A stretch of DNA of 13,862 nt, taken from contig MHDQ01000276.1 of the NCBI GenBank assembly GCA_001803565.1, forward strand, positions 1 to 13,862. Direction: 5' to 3'. The translations under genes and the position numbers were made by a program. Origin of the DNA: Nitrospinae bacterium RIFCSPLOWO2_12_FULL_45_22 (GTDB taxonomy: Bacteria > 2-12-FULL-45-22). The notes beneath the pieces are model-generated. The model saw only the letters and a list, made by a program, of their open reading frames with translations, was not told the origin of the DNA and ran no database searches. Shown piece by piece: positions 5,702 through 13,731 of the stretch (within the stretch, counting starts at the first letter, position 1; each line of letters begins with the position of its first letter).

Positions 5702-7213
5702 ATGTGGAATCTAAGAGAGCTTGTCAAAGGAATAGAACCATTAGTCATTACGGGGTCATTAGATAAAGAAGTTTACGAGATTGCTAGTGACTCCCGTAAA
5801 GTAGCTAAGGGTTATCTCTTTGTGGCTATTAAAGGGAGTAGCCATGATGGGCATAATTTTATTCCGACGGCTCAAGCCAGAGGAGCAGTGGCTATAGTCC
5901 ATGAAAGGGGCCTTCCTGGCCGGCAAAAGGAGCCCGGGATAACATATATTCAGGTGGGAGACACACAACGGGCTTTAGCCCTATTAGCTGCCCGGTTTTA
6001 TCACCATCCCTCTCAGCAACTCCCACTCATAGGCATTACGGGCACTAATGGCAAGACTACTATCTCCTACCTCCTTGGCTCTATCTTAGAAGCAGCCGGG
6101 TATAAAGTGGGGATAATAGGTACTATAGCTTACCGGTGGGGGAAAGGGGTCAGACCGGCTGGTCTGACTACACCCGATGCCCTAGAATTGCAACTTATGC
6201 TGCATCAGATGCTAAAAGAGGGGATAGATTATGGGATCATGGAGGTTTCCTCCCATGCTCTAAAACTGAAAAGAGTGGATGGATGTTCCTTTAAACTCGC
6301 TATCTTTACCAACCTTACTGGCGATCATTTAGATTTTCATGGGACTATGGAGGACTATTTTAATAGTAAAAAGAGATTATTTTATGACCTGAACCCCAGT
6401 CAGGCCATTATCAACCAGGATGACCCCTGGGGTCAACAGCTCCTGGCTCAACTCCCACCATCTATGCCCTTTCTTACTTATGGATTAAGCATTCCTGGCA
6501 GGGTTACCGATATTCGGGCTGAGCAAATAAGCTGCTTTATGGATGGGTTATCATTCCTGGCCCAAACACCTGCTGTAACTATTCCTATCGGCTCACCCTT
6601 AACCGGAGAGCATAATATTTATAACATATTGGCCGGTGTAGGGGCCGCCCTCTGCCTGAACATTGCGCCAGAGTATATTCAGCAAGGGATAAAGAATCTG
6701 AAAGGTGTCCCGGGAAGATTTGAGAAGATAGACCTGGGGCAGGAATTCGCGGTAGTAGTGGATTATGCCCATACCCCTGATGCCCTGGAAAATACCCTTA
6801 GAGGGGCCAGGGAATTGACAAATAACCGACTAATAACCGTCTTTGGCTGTGGGGGTGACCGAGACCGCAGCAAAAGGCCCATTATGGGCAAACTGGCGGC
6901 CTATTATAGTCAATTTATGATCATAACTTCAGACAACCCCCGGAGTGAGGACCCCTTAAAGATCATCGCCGAGATAGAAGAAGGTGTTCGAGACCTAAGA
7001 CAAGATAAGCATACCTATGAGATAGTACCGCAGCGTAAAGACGCTATTTACCGGGCTATTTCGCTAGCCCAGAGCGGTGATATCGTGATCATAGCCGGGA
7101 AAGGGCATGAGACTTATCAGATCATGGGAGATAAGGTCATACCTTTTGATGATAGAGAGATAGCTCGGGCAGCCTTGCAGGAGAGATTGGATGGAAAGCT
7201 TATCGTAAAGTGA
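5702..7213 (+). CDS. murE: UDP-MurNAc-L-Ala-D-Glu:meso-diaminopimelate ligase MurE
   Basis: MurE is the cytoplasmic ATP-dependent ligase that adds the third stem-peptide residue. It has 503 residues and three Mur-ligase domains. The N-terminal substrate domain (about 1-100) includes SDSRKVAKGYLFVAIKG (29-45). The ATPase domain has the P-loop GTNGKTT (114-120), the EVSSHAL motif (181-187) and NSKKRLF (221-227), whose first Lys aligns with the carbamylated Lys. The C-terminal domain has GRFEKI, DYAHTPDAL (354-362) and D411-N-P-R414. DNPR is the known meso-diaminopimelate specificity signature, so the wall should be of the meso-DAP type. ATG 5702 has only a weak AGG upstream because the right arm of a palindromic repeat fills the leader. 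It is 42 bases from ftsI. Its stop overlaps a possible GTG start of the next reading frame. Confidence 0.97.
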   Translation: MWNLRELVKGIEPLVITGSLDKEVYEIASDSRKVAKGYLFVAIKGSSHDGHNFIPTAQARGAVAIVHERGLPGRQKEPGITYIQVGDTQRALALLAARFYHHPSQQLPLIGITGTNGKTTISYLLGSILEAAGYKVGIIGTIAYRWGKGVRPAGLTTPDALELQLMLHQMLKEGIDYGIMEVSSHALKLKRVDGCSFKLAIFTNLTGDHLDFHGTMEDYFNSKKRLFYDLNPSQAIINQDDPWGQQLLAQLPPSMPFLTYGLSIPGRVTDIRAEQISCFMDGLSFLAQTPAVTIPIGSPLTGEHNIYNILAGVGAALCLNIAPEYIQQGIKNLKGVPGRFEKIDLGQEFAVVVDYAHTPDALENTLRGARELTNNRLITVFGCGGDRDRSKRPIMGKLAAYYSQFMIITSDNPRSEDPLKIIAEIEEGVRDLRQDKHTYEIVPQRKDAIYRAISLAQSGDIVIIAGKGHETYQIMGDKVIPFDDREIARAALQERLDGKLIVK

Positions 7214-7216
7214 AAT

Positions 7217-7246
7217 GTAGTGGCAGAGCTTGCTCTGCCGGGCTAC
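7217..7246. repeat. GGCAGAGC/GCTCTGCC hairpin element between murE and murF
   Basis: GGCAGAGC (7222-7229) and GCTCTGCC (7232-7239) are perfect inverted arms two bases apart, flanked by GTAG (7217-7220) and CTAC (7243-7246) that can extend the stem. The element falls exactly in the murE-murF gap if murF starts at 7264. If the upstream GTG 7210 were used, it would be translated as an unlikely Cys/Gly-rich leader (MKCSGRACSAGLPCGRVW). Confidence 0.6.
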
Positions 7247-7263
7247 CCTGTGGGAGAGTTTGG

Positions 7264-8682
7264 GTGGAGAGATTAACCCTCAACGAGATAAAAGATATAG
7301 TAATGGGTGAACTTATGCGGGGCAATGGTACGACTCAGGTCACCAGTATTTCTATTGATTCCAGGAAGATAAAGTCTGGCGAGCTGTTCTGGGCTCTACC
7401 AGGTGAGAGGTATGATGGACATGATTTTACCCGTGAGGCATTAAGCAAAGGGGCATCCGGGGCAGTTATTTCCAAAAGAGACCTTGTCCGGAATATTACA
7501 CCCGATGCCCATCTATCCCAAGCCTTTATCCTGGTGCCAGATACCCTCTATGCCTTGCAAACCCTGGCCCAGACCTACCGCAAAAGGTTCTCCATACCCC
7601 TGATCGCCGTCACGGGTAGCAACGGCAAGACTACCACTAAAGAGATAATTGCCCAGGTCCTTTCCACTAAATTTAAAGTATTAAAAAATGAAGGCAATCT
7701 TAACAACCTTATTGGCCTGCCCCTTTCCCTCCTGATCCTCTCTTCACAGCACCAGGTAGCCGTGCTAGAGATGGGTATGAACCGTCCTGGTGAGATTGCC
7801 CGCCTCTGTGAGATTGCCCAGCCTAATATAGGCATAATAACCAATATCAGTACCGCCCACCTGGAATTTCTTGGCTCTATTGAGAATATTCAAGAGGCCA
7901 AGGCCGAGTTAGTTAAATCATTAAAAGCGGATGATTTGCTGATATTGAATGCCGATGATGAGCGGGTGAATAGTCTGAGCCAGAGATTTCCTGGCAAAGT
8001 ATTGCTCTATGGCTTATCACCCCAAGCTCATATCTGGGCTGACCAGATAGAGCTGAGGGGTAAAGAAGGGAGCCGCTTTACTCTGCATGCCCCCGATGGA
8101 GGCGAGATTGGTATTAACCTTAATATTATGGGCCTTTACAATATTTATAATGCCCTGGCTGGAGGGGCTATTGGATATGTTGTCAAAATACCTATAGCCG
8201 ATATCAAAAAGGGATTAGAAGGCTTCCGGGGGATAAAGATGCGGCTGCAGCCCCATATTCTACAAGACAATATCCTCCTTATTGATGATAGTTATAATGC
8301 TAATCCCCAATCCCTCCAATATGCCATTGATAGCCTGATAAGTTGCTGCCCGCACCAGGGGCGTTCCTTCCTGGTTATGGGTGATATGCTGGAATTAGGG
8401 AAAGATTCAGAGGGCCTGCACCGTATGGTAGGAGGTAAAATTGCCCAGGCATCAATAGATTTCTTGGTAACGCTGGGACCCTCAGCCTCTATCGCAGCCG
8501 AAGAAGCTATCCAGGCGGGTATGGATAAAGGGAGGGTCTTTATCTGTAAAGACCAGGGAGAGATAATCCAGTTGTTATTGGAGCAATTACAAACAGGTGA
8601 TCGGATGCTGGTAAAAGGGTCGAGGGCCATGGCCATGGACAAGATAGTAACCAGATTGATGGAACTGAGAGGAGACAAATAG
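7264..8682 (+). CDS. murF: UDP-MurNAc-tripeptide:D-alanyl-D-alanine ligase MurF
   Basis: MurF adds D-Ala-D-Ala to UDP-MurNAc-tripeptide, completing the cytoplasmic pentapeptide precursor. From GTG 7264 it is 472 residues, the usual size. The reading frame is open back to a GTG at 7210 (490 residues), but that extension encodes an unrelated Cys-rich leader made by a hairpin repeat. GTG 7264 has GGGAGAG at 7252-7258 and gives a normal N-terminus ([12 protein letters not shown]). Numbered from 7264, motifs are [18 protein letters not shown] near 30-47, P-loop GSNGKTTT (118-125), [16 protein letters not shown] (about 142-157), [21 protein letters not shown] and, in the C-terminal domain, [10 protein letters not shown], the MurF-specific stretch. 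The stop TAG shares its last base with the mraY start. Confidence 0.95.
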   Translation: MERLTLNEIKDIVMGELMRGNGTTQVTSISIDSRKIKSGELFWALPGERYDGHDFTREALSKGASGAVISKRDLVRNITPDAHLSQAFILVPDTLYALQTLAQTYRKRFSIPLIAVTGSNGKTTTKEIIAQVLSTKFKVLKNEGNLNNLIGLPLSLLILSSQHQVAVLEMGMNRPGEIARLCEIAQPNIGIITNISTAHLEFLGSIENIQEAKAELVKSLKADDLLILNADDERVNSLSQRFPGKVLLYGLSPQAHIWADQIELRGKEGSRFTLHAPDGGEIGINLNIMGLYNIYNALAGGAIGYVVKIPIADIKKGLEGFRGIKMRLQPHILQDNILLIDDSYNANPQSLQYAIDSLISCCPHQGRSFLVMGDMLELGKDSEGLHRMVGGKIAQASIDFLVTLGPSASIAAEEAIQAGMDKGRVFICKDQGEIIQLLLEQLQTGDRMLVKGSRAMAMDKIVTRLMELRGDK

Positions 8683-9767
8683 TGCTCTACCATATACTCT
8701 ATCCATTACACGAAACTATCTCAGTCTTTAATGTCTTTCGTTATATTACTTTTCGGACGGCCTATGCCTTTATTACGGCTTTTATCATAAGCTTGATCTT
8801 AGGCCCCTTTATTATCAGTAAATTAAAGAAATACCATATCGGTCAAAATATCCGTACTGATGTACCAAAAAATCACCTCTCCAAAGCCGGTACTCCCACT
8901 ATGGGTGGAATACTTATCATGATCTCCCTCTTTATCCCCACGCTTTGTTGGGCGGACCTGACGAACAAATATATCTGGCTCGTGCTGATAGCGACTATAG
9001 GCTTTGGCATTATAGGATTCTACGATGATTATATTAAGGTGATAAAGAGGAAATCCCTGGGGTTAAGGGCCCGTTATAAATTCCCTGCCCAGGTTTTGGT
9101 AGGATTAATAATCACCTGTCTCTTAGCCTTTTATGTGGCTGATTCCAGGATTGCTACCAGAATAGGGATACCTTTTTTTAAGGAGATATACCCGGACCTT
9201 CACGGATTCTACCTCCTCTTTGCCTTACTGGTAATATTAGGCGCTTCTAATGCTGTAAATCTGACGGATGGACTGGATGGTTTAGCTATTGGCCCGGTAG
9301 TCTTTGCTATGATGGCTTATACAGTAATTGTTTACCTTACCGGGAATATTAAGTTTGCTGAGTATCTGAATATCCCATATGTAGAGGGTGCGGGTGAGCT
9401 GGCCATATTCTGTGGGGCGGTGATAGGAGCGGGACTGGGCTTCCTCTGGTATAATGCTTATCCAGCACAGATGTTCATGGGTGATGTAGGGTCTCTAGCC
9501 CTGGGTGGGGCTTTAGGGACCCTGGCGCTAGCCAGTAAGCAGGAGTTCATCTTATTAGTTATCGGTGGTGTATTTGTTATAGAAGCCCTATCAGTAATAA
9601 TCCAGGTAATCTCTTTTAAACTAACGGGTAAGAGGGTCTTTCAGATGGCCCCTCTGCATCATCATTTTGAAAAGAAAGGCTGGGAAGAACCTAAGATTAT
9701 TGTCCGGTTCTGGATCATATCCATCATCCTGGCTATGCTCAGCCTATCTACGCTTAAACTACGGTAA
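8682..9767 (+). CDS. mraY: Phospho-N-acetylmuramoyl-pentapeptide-transferase MraY
   Basis: MraY is the integral membrane enzyme that transfers phospho-MurNAc-pentapeptide from UDP to undecaprenyl phosphate, making lipid I. It has 361 residues with about ten hydrophobic segments. Diagnostic motifs are in order: KAGTPTMGG (68-76), FYDDYIK with D115-D116 (113-119), [10 protein letters not shown] (193-202), [13 protein letters not shown] (264-276) with D268, and HHHFEKKGW (326-334). The two acidic clusters and D268 match the Mg and catalytic aspartates known in this family. Translation starts at GTG 8682, which overlaps the murF TAG by one base, with AGAGGAG at 8667-8673 as ribosome site. It is followed by a 76-base gap filled with a palindromic repeat. 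Confidence 0.97.
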   Translation: MLYHILYPLHETISVFNVFRYITFRTAYAFITAFIISLILGPFIISKLKKYHIGQNIRTDVPKNHLSKAGTPTMGGILIMISLFIPTLCWADLTNKYIWLVLIATIGFGIIGFYDDYIKVIKRKSLGLRARYKFPAQVLVGLIITCLLAFYVADSRIATRIGIPFFKEIYPDLHGFYLLFALLVILGASNAVNLTDGLDGLAIGPVVFAMMAYTVIVYLTGNIKFAEYLNIPYVEGAGELAIFCGAVIGAGLGFLWYNAYPAQMFMGDVGSLALGGALGTLALASKQEFILLVIGGVFVIEALSVIIQVISFKLTGKRVFQMAPLHHHFEKKGWEEPKIIVRFWIISIILAMLSLSTLKLR

Positions 9768-9770
9768 ATA

Positions 9771-9836
9771 GGTTATTAGGTTATTAGGTCATGGTGTGAC
9801 CTAATAACCGCGTAATGCCCTAATGACGTAATGACC
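9771..9836. repeat. Palindromic GGTTATTAGGTCA element between mraY and murD
   Basis: GGTTATTA is repeated in tandem (9771-9778, 9779-9786). The second copy begins a perfect 13-base inverted repeat: GGTTATTAGGTCA (9779-9791), 5-base loop, TGACCTAATAACC (9797-9809). Then TAATGCC, TAATGACG and TAATGACC follow in series to 9836. There is no T-run after the stem, so a simple intrinsic terminator is unlikely; transcription must continue for the downstream mur genes unless a new promoter exists. TAATGACC and GGTCA are shared with other junction elements in this cluster. Confidence 0.72.
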
Positions 9837-9843
9837 ATTTCTG

Positions 9844-11199
9844 ATGATGGAACTAAAGGATAAGCGAGTGATGGTAATGGGATTAGCCCGGTCAGGTCTT
9901 TCTGCCGCTAATCTGCTGGCAGAAAGAGGGGCCATGGTTACTGTCTCAGACATAAAGACTGAAGAACAGTTGCCAGAGCAGCTCTCAGCATTAGCTCCGG
10001 GCATAAAATATGAATTAGGAGGACATCGGCTGGAGAGTTTTTTTGCCTCCGACTTAATAGTGATAAGCCCAGGAGTACCTACCGATCATCAGTGTTTAGA
10101 AGAAGCCCGGAACAAAGGCCGGAAGGTCATTAGTGAGATAGAATTGGCTTATTTACTCACCCGGGTTCCTATCATTGCTGTAACCGGCACTAATGGCAAA
10201 ACTACCACGGTTCATCTAGTTAAAGAAATATTAAGCGAGGGTGGGAAAAAGGTGGTCTTGGCTGGAAACGTTGGTTATCCCTTATCTCAGGCTATAAGAG
10301 AGTTTTCGGGCGATTATGAGCCGGATTACCTGGTAGCAGAAATAAGCAGCTTTCAGTTAGAAGGGATAGAGCATTTTAGGCCCTATATCGGGGCGGTTTT
10401 GAATATTACCCCAGATCATCTAGACCGACACCCGGACTTCTCCAGCTATGTTCAGCTTAAAGGCCGCCTCTTCCTCAACCAGGGCCCGCAGGATTATGCA
10501 GTTTTGAATTATGACGACCCGGTTTTACAAGATTTGCCATGCAATATTTTGTCCCAAAAATTATTCTTCAGCCGTCGAGCCCCAGTAGAGCCAGGAATCT
10601 TCCTTCAGGGTCAGGAGATTATATTCTGCTATCGGGGAGAAAAGAAGATAGTCGGGTCTTTAGCTGACTTACGGATAAATGGGGCTCATAACCAGGAAAA
10701 TGCCCTGGCTGCCATCCTTATCGCCTCCATCTGCCAGTTGGAGCCAAGGCCTATCCAGCGAGCCTTACAAAATTTTTCTGGCTTAGAGCATCGTATGGAG
10801 ATGATAAGAGGGCTAAAGGGAGTAAAGTTTATAAATGATTCTAAAGGAACCAATGTAGGGGCGCTGCAGAAGTCCCTGGAGGATTTGATGCAGCCTGTTA
10901 TCCTCATTGCTGGTGGTAAAGATAAAGGCTCAGACTTTACTGCCCTAACCAATTTGGTTCAGCAAAAGGTTAAGGAGCTGATCTTGTTGGGCGAAGCAAG
11001 AGAAAAGATCGCTTCAGCCCTATATAACCATACTAATATAACAAAGGTAAAGGATTTAGAAGAGGCAGTCTTGACCGCCTGGAACAAGGCCCAGCCCGGT
11101 GATGTGATCTTACTATCACCCGCCTGTGCCAGTTTTGATATGTTTAGGGACTATGTTGAGCGAGGCAACCGTTTTAAGCAGCTCGTATGGGCATTATGA
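9844..11199 (+). CDS. murD: UDP-N-acetylmuramoyl-L-alanine:D-glutamate ligase MurD
   Basis: MurD adds D-Glu to UDP-MurNAc-L-Ala in the cytoplasm using ATP. It has 451 residues. The N-terminal Rossmann-like domain has VMVMGLARSGLSAANLL (9-25). The ATPase domain has the P-loop GTNGKTTT (115-122), AEISSFQLE (165-173), NITPDHLDRH (187-196) and QLKGRLF (204-210), whose K206 fits the carbamylated Lys. The C-terminal domain has GLEHRME (313-319), NDSKGTN (331-337), AGGKDKG (356-362) and SPACASFDMF (425-434). Two consecutive ATGs (9844, 9847) could start; the second gives the more usual MELKDKRV. No ribosome-binding site is evident, since the leader is repeat sequence. The ftsW reading frame begins inside its 3' end. 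Confidence 0.97.
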   Translation: MMELKDKRVMVMGLARSGLSAANLLAERGAMVTVSDIKTEEQLPEQLSALAPGIKYELGGHRLESFFASDLIVISPGVPTDHQCLEEARNKGRKVISEIELAYLLTRVPIIAVTGTNGKTTTVHLVKEILSEGGKKVVLAGNVGYPLSQAIREFSGDYEPDYLVAEISSFQLEGIEHFRPYIGAVLNITPDHLDRHPDFSSYVQLKGRLFLNQGPQDYAVLNYDDPVLQDLPCNILSQKLFFSRRAPVEPGIFLQGQEIIFCYRGEKKIVGSLADLRINGAHNQENALAAILIASICQLEPRPIQRALQNFSGLEHRMEMIRGLKGVKFINDSKGTNVGALQKSLEDLMQPVILIAGGKDKGSDFTALTNLVQQKVKELILLGEAREKIASALYNHTNITKVKDLEEAVLTAWNKAQPGDVILLSPACASFDMFRDYVERGNRFKQLVWAL

Positions 11200-12325
11200 A
11201 GGCTCAGGAAGAAGTATCACTGCTTCTACCTGGCAACGGCCAAAGAGTCATGGCGACTTTTTATTGCTTGCCGGAACTATTGGCCTATTAGTGATAGGTT
11301 GGATTATGGTATACAGTTCTAGCGCTATCATTGCCTGGGATAATTATCACAACCCTTATCTTTTTTTAAAGAGGCACTCTTTCCATCTAATTATTGCCCT
11401 TATGGCTATGGCGCTAGCAATAAAATTTGATTATTTGAGTATCAGGAGATTGACCTATCCCTTATTAGCCCTCAGCCTGCTCCTTCTTTTAGCTGTGCTG
11501 GTCTCACCCTGGGGCAAGGAGGCCGGTGGCGCTCGGCGATGGTTAGCCCTGGGCACACTATCTTTTCAACCCTCAGAACTGAGTAAATTGACCTTGATAA
11601 TTTATCTGGCCCATTCCTTAACCAAAAAGATGGGGCGCTTAAAAGAATTTACGTATGGCTACCTGCCAAATTTTATTATCATTGGTCTATTCTGCGCCCT
11701 GATACTACTTCAACCTGATCTGGGTACTGCCTTATTCCTACTGATGATAGGCTGCCTGTTATGCTTCATAGCGGGGACCCCTCTCTCCTACCTCTTTTAT
11801 GCGGCTCTATTCTGCCTCCCGTTCATCATTCTAGCTCTCTTCAAGGCCGAGTTTCGCCGGCAGCGCCTATCGGTCTTCCTGAACCCCTGGAACGATCCTC
11901 TAAATAACGGCTATCAAATAACCCAATCATTCCTGGCCCTGGGGAGTGGTGGGTTATGGGGTATGGGGCTAGGACAAGGCAGACAGAAGCTGTTCTATCT
12001 GCCCGACCCCCATACTGATTTTGTCTTTTCGATTATTGGTGAAGAGCTTGGCTTTATAGGCGTATTAGGGATCATATTTTTACTGGGATTATTGGTCTGG
12101 CGGGGGTTTCGGACAGCCTTTAGACTCCCAGATATCTATGGCCAATTATTAGCTACGGGGATCATATTATCTATCGCCATACAAAGTTCTATTAATCTTG
12201 GTGTAGTAGTTGGATTACTACCCATTAAGGGGCTCCCTTTTCCCTTTATCAGTTTAGGTGGGACCTCCTTATTGGTGAATATGGTGGGTATAGGGATATT
12301 ATGGAACATGAGCAAACAAATATAA
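11153..12325 (+). CDS. ftsW: Septal peptidoglycan glycosyltransferase FtsW (SEDS family)
   Basis: FtsW is the divisome membrane polymerase that joins lipid II units into glycan chains with FtsI as partner. From ATG 11153 it has 390 residues; the frame is open back to GTG 11126 (399 residues). About ten hydrophobic segments follow a cytoplasmic PKSHGDF. SEDS motifs include MVYSSSA, GGARRWLALG, FQPSELSKL, QPDLGTAL, GLGQGRQKLFYLPDPHTDFVF and LPFPFISLGGTSLL. The Asp of HTDF fits the catalytic aspartate of the extracellular loop. The start is uncertain: ATG 11153 lies 47 bases inside murD with no clear ribosome site. The natural-looking ATGA overlap at the murD stop (ATG 11196, reading MKAQEEVSLL) is in a different frame. 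A sequencing indel or true frameshift near 11200-11250 is possible, but the downstream protein is intact. Confidence 0.93.
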   Translation: MLSEATVLSSSYGHYEGSGRSITASTWQRPKSHGDFLLLAGTIGLLVIGWIMVYSSSAIIAWDNYHNPYLFLKRHSFHLIIALMAMALAIKFDYLSIRRLTYPLLALSLLLLLAVLVSPWGKEAGGARRWLALGTLSFQPSELSKLTLIIYLAHSLTKKMGRLKEFTYGYLPNFIIIGLFCALILLQPDLGTALFLLMIGCLLCFIAGTPLSYLFYAALFCLPFIILALFKAEFRRQRLSVFLNPWNDPLNNGYQITQSFLALGSGGLWGMGLGQGRQKLFYLPDPHTDFVFSIIGEELGFIGVLGIIFLLGLLVWRGFRTAFRLPDIYGQLLATGIILSIAIQSSINLGVVVGLLPIKGLPFPFISLGGTSLLVNMVGIGILWNMSKQI

Positions 12326-12370
12326 GTCATTAGTCACCAATCATTTGTTCTTTATTAATGACCAATGACC
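12326..12370. repeat. GTCATTAGTCA / TGACCAATGAC repeat between ftsW and murG
   Basis: GTCATTAGTCA (12326-12336) begins one base after the ftsW stop and pairs with TGACCAATGAC (12359-12369) with one mismatch across an AT-rich loop. The right arm contains TAATGACC and CAATGACC words, and its last bases are the first codons of murG (ATG ACC at 12365). The words match those at 5606-5687 and 9797-9836. Confidence 0.62.
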
Positions 12371-13474
12371 AAAATGAAGATGGTTATAGCTGGTGGTGGC
12401 ACAGGGGGCCATATCTTCCCCGGTATAGCGGTGGCAAAAGAATTTTTGAAGCATGACCCGGGCAATGCAGTATTGTTTTTAGGTACCGCTAAAGGGTTGG
12501 AGAGAGATATTGTGCCCCAGGAGGGCCTTCCCTTTAAGACTGTTAAAGTAGAAGGGCTGACCGGGAAACCTGTGGGGAAGAAGATTATAAGTCTCATGAA
12601 GCTCCCTATTGCCCTGGGCCAGTCTTTATGGATCCTTTTGAGTTATAAGCCCGATATTGTTCTAGGCGTGGGAGGATATGTGGCCGGGCCAGTGATGATA
12701 GCTGCTTTTTTATTAAACATCCCACGAATTATCCAGGAGCAGAATCTGATCCCCGGGCTAACGAATAAAGTTTTGGGTCGGTTAGTGAATGGGATTGCTA
12801 TCTCTTTTCCTGAATCAGCCAGTTGCTTCCCGGTCGGCAAGACACAATTAACCGGCAACCCCATAAGAGAGGGGCTTTATCAGCGGATAGATGAAGAGAG
12901 AGGGGTTAAGGCTACCGGGGCAGTCCCTTTCACTATCTTTGTATTTGGTGGCAGCCAGGGTGCGCATCAGATAAACCTGGCTCTTATAGAAAGCCTGGAT
13001 TATCTGAGAGAAATCAAAGGCTCTTTATATTTCATCCATCAGACCGGTAAGCAAGATTATCTATTAGTAGAAAGAGGGTATCAGGAGCAGGGCTTTTCTG
13101 CTCAGGTATTCCCTTTTGTCTATGATATGCCAGAGAAATATCAGGAAGCAGACCTGGTGATCTGTAGGGCTGGCGCTACAACAGTAGCAGAATTGACCGC
13201 TATAGGGAAACCGGCGGTCCTGATCCCTTATCCTTATGCTGCCCATAACCACCAGGAGATCAATGCGCGGGCTTTAAAAGAACATGGTGCAGCGGAACTG
13301 ATCCTGAGCCGCGACCTTACGGCTGAGATGTTGGCTAACACCATCATCGCCCTCTGGCAGAACCCGCACAGGCTGAAAGAAATGAGCAATAAGGCCCGGC
13401 AGATGGGTAGGCCAGAGGCCGCCCGCCAAGTGGTCGAGCTAATCTATCAAATTCTGAAAACCAAAAAGTCGTAG
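12365..13474 (+). CDS. murG: UDP-GlcNAc:MurNAc-(pentapeptide)-pyrophosphoryl-undecaprenol GlcNAc transferase MurG
   Basis: MurG is the peripheral membrane glycosyltransferase (GT28, GT-B fold) that converts lipid I to lipid II on the cytoplasmic face. It has 369 residues. N-terminal domain: GGGTGGHIFPGIAVA (10-24) with the catalytic-region His16, then GVGGYVAGPV (101-110) and IIQEQNLIPGLTNKVL (122-137), and GNPIR (164-168). C-terminal donor domain: FGGSQGAHQIN (194-204), CRAGATTVAEL (267-277) and IPYPYAAHNHQEINA (287-301), the UDP-GlcNAc site. ATG 12365 lies inside a TGACCAATGACC repeat; in-frame ATGs at 12374 and 12380 give the more usual start MKMVIAGGGTGGH. No ribosome-binding site is seen for any of them. 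It is followed by a 257-base gap before murC. Confidence 0.96.
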   Translation: MTKMKMVIAGGGTGGHIFPGIAVAKEFLKHDPGNAVLFLGTAKGLERDIVPQEGLPFKTVKVEGLTGKPVGKKIISLMKLPIALGQSLWILLSYKPDIVLGVGGYVAGPVMIAAFLLNIPRIIQEQNLIPGLTNKVLGRLVNGIAISFPESASCFPVGKTQLTGNPIREGLYQRIDEERGVKATGAVPFTIFVFGGSQGAHQINLALIESLDYLREIKGSLYFIHQTGKQDYLLVERGYQEQGFSAQVFPFVYDMPEKYQEADLVICRAGATTVAELTAIGKPAVLIPYPYAAHNHQEINARALKEHGAAELILSRDLTAEMLANTIIALWQNPHRLKEMSNKARQMGRPEAARQVVELIYQILKTKKS

Positions 13475-13490
13475 CCATTTACCCTTTCGT

Positions 13491-13659
13491 GTGTAAGGAA
13501 GGGGGATATGGGGAGATAGTGGAGATAAGGAGATGACATATCAAGGAGATAGGCTTACCGAGGTAATAATTCAACGGCCCATCGATATACCCTGCACTAT
13601 TATGGTGCGGGGTATACCATCTCCCTATCCCCGGAATCTCCATATCTCCTTTCTTACAC
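13491..13659. repeat. Imperfect terminal-inverted-repeat element (about 169 bases, MITE-like)
   Basis: The left end (13491-13535, GTGTAAGGAAGGGGGATATG...) and the reverse complement of the right end (13618-13659, GTGTAAGAAAGGAGATATGG...) align over about 42-45 bases with a few substitutions and a 2-base gap. Both ends continue into GGAGATA/GGGGATA and AGGAGATG/GGGAGATG. The interior is about 80 bases. Size and ends resemble a non-autonomous miniature element, or could be a large structured RNA; neither is proven. Confidence 0.55.
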
Positions 13660-13694
13660 AAGTGAACGGTTACAGAAAAAGAATAACTATCTAG
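13533..13694 (+). pseudogene. 53-codon ORF inside the inverted-repeat element, possible GxxExxY-type gene remnant
   Basis: ATG 13533 directly follows AAGGAG, and the frame runs 53 codons to TAG 13692-13694. The product begins MTYQGDRLTEVIIQRPIDI. The GDRLTEVII start and the spacing of I, L/I and G that follow recall the beginning of GxxExxY (PD-(D/E)XK-like) small proteins, which typically read LTE-x-II-xx-AIEVH-xx-LGPG. The DNA at 13575-13612 could encode such a stretch only with frame changes. If the resemblance is real this is a decayed fragment; otherwise it is a chance ORF. It overlaps the right inverted repeat, and no conserved catalytic motif is present. Confidence 0.25.
13587..13615. 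repeat. Strong hairpin inside the murG-murC gap
   Basis: ATACCCTGCAC (13587-13597) pairs with GTGCGGGGTAT (13605-13615) around a 7-base loop, with one G-T wobble and otherwise complete complementarity. No T-run follows, so it is a weak candidate for an intrinsic terminator. It lies at the centre of the larger inverted repeat and could cap a long RNA stem. Confidence 0.6.
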
Positions 13695-13731
13695 GTGAAT
13701 CTGTGAAAAATCTGCGTCCTAAATAAATAAT

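Larger units (their letters stand above)
13475..13731. other. murG-murC intergenic region with inverted-repeat-bounded element
   Basis: This 257-base gap is the longest inside the cluster. It contains an imperfect inverted repeat (13491-13535 with 13618-13659), a strong inner hairpin (13587-13615), a 53-codon ORF (13533-13694), a GTGAACGGTTACAG word (13662-13675) and a CACAGAT-like tract (about 13695-13718). No convincing promoter for murC and no terminator with a T-run were found. Confidence 0.7.

Noticed and set aside
9779-9809. Rho-independent terminator after mraY
   Set aside because: The 13-base stem is strong but AT-rich and no T-run follows; termination here would cut off murD, ftsW and murG, for which no new promoter was found.
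13587-13615. A riboswitch controlling murC
   Set aside because: One hairpin is clear, but no conserved riboswitch core was recognised, and the murC leader after it is plain AT-rich sequence.
13479-13661. Minus-strand 60-codon frame in the murG-murC gap as a real gene
   Set aside because: It runs through both inverted-repeat arms and the inner hairpin, has no family motif, and is explained by the symmetry of the element.
3883-13715. CRISPR array made from the intergenic repeats
   Set aside because: Repeats differ in length and sequence, are palindromic, lie thousands of bases apart at gene borders and have no spacer structure or cas genes.
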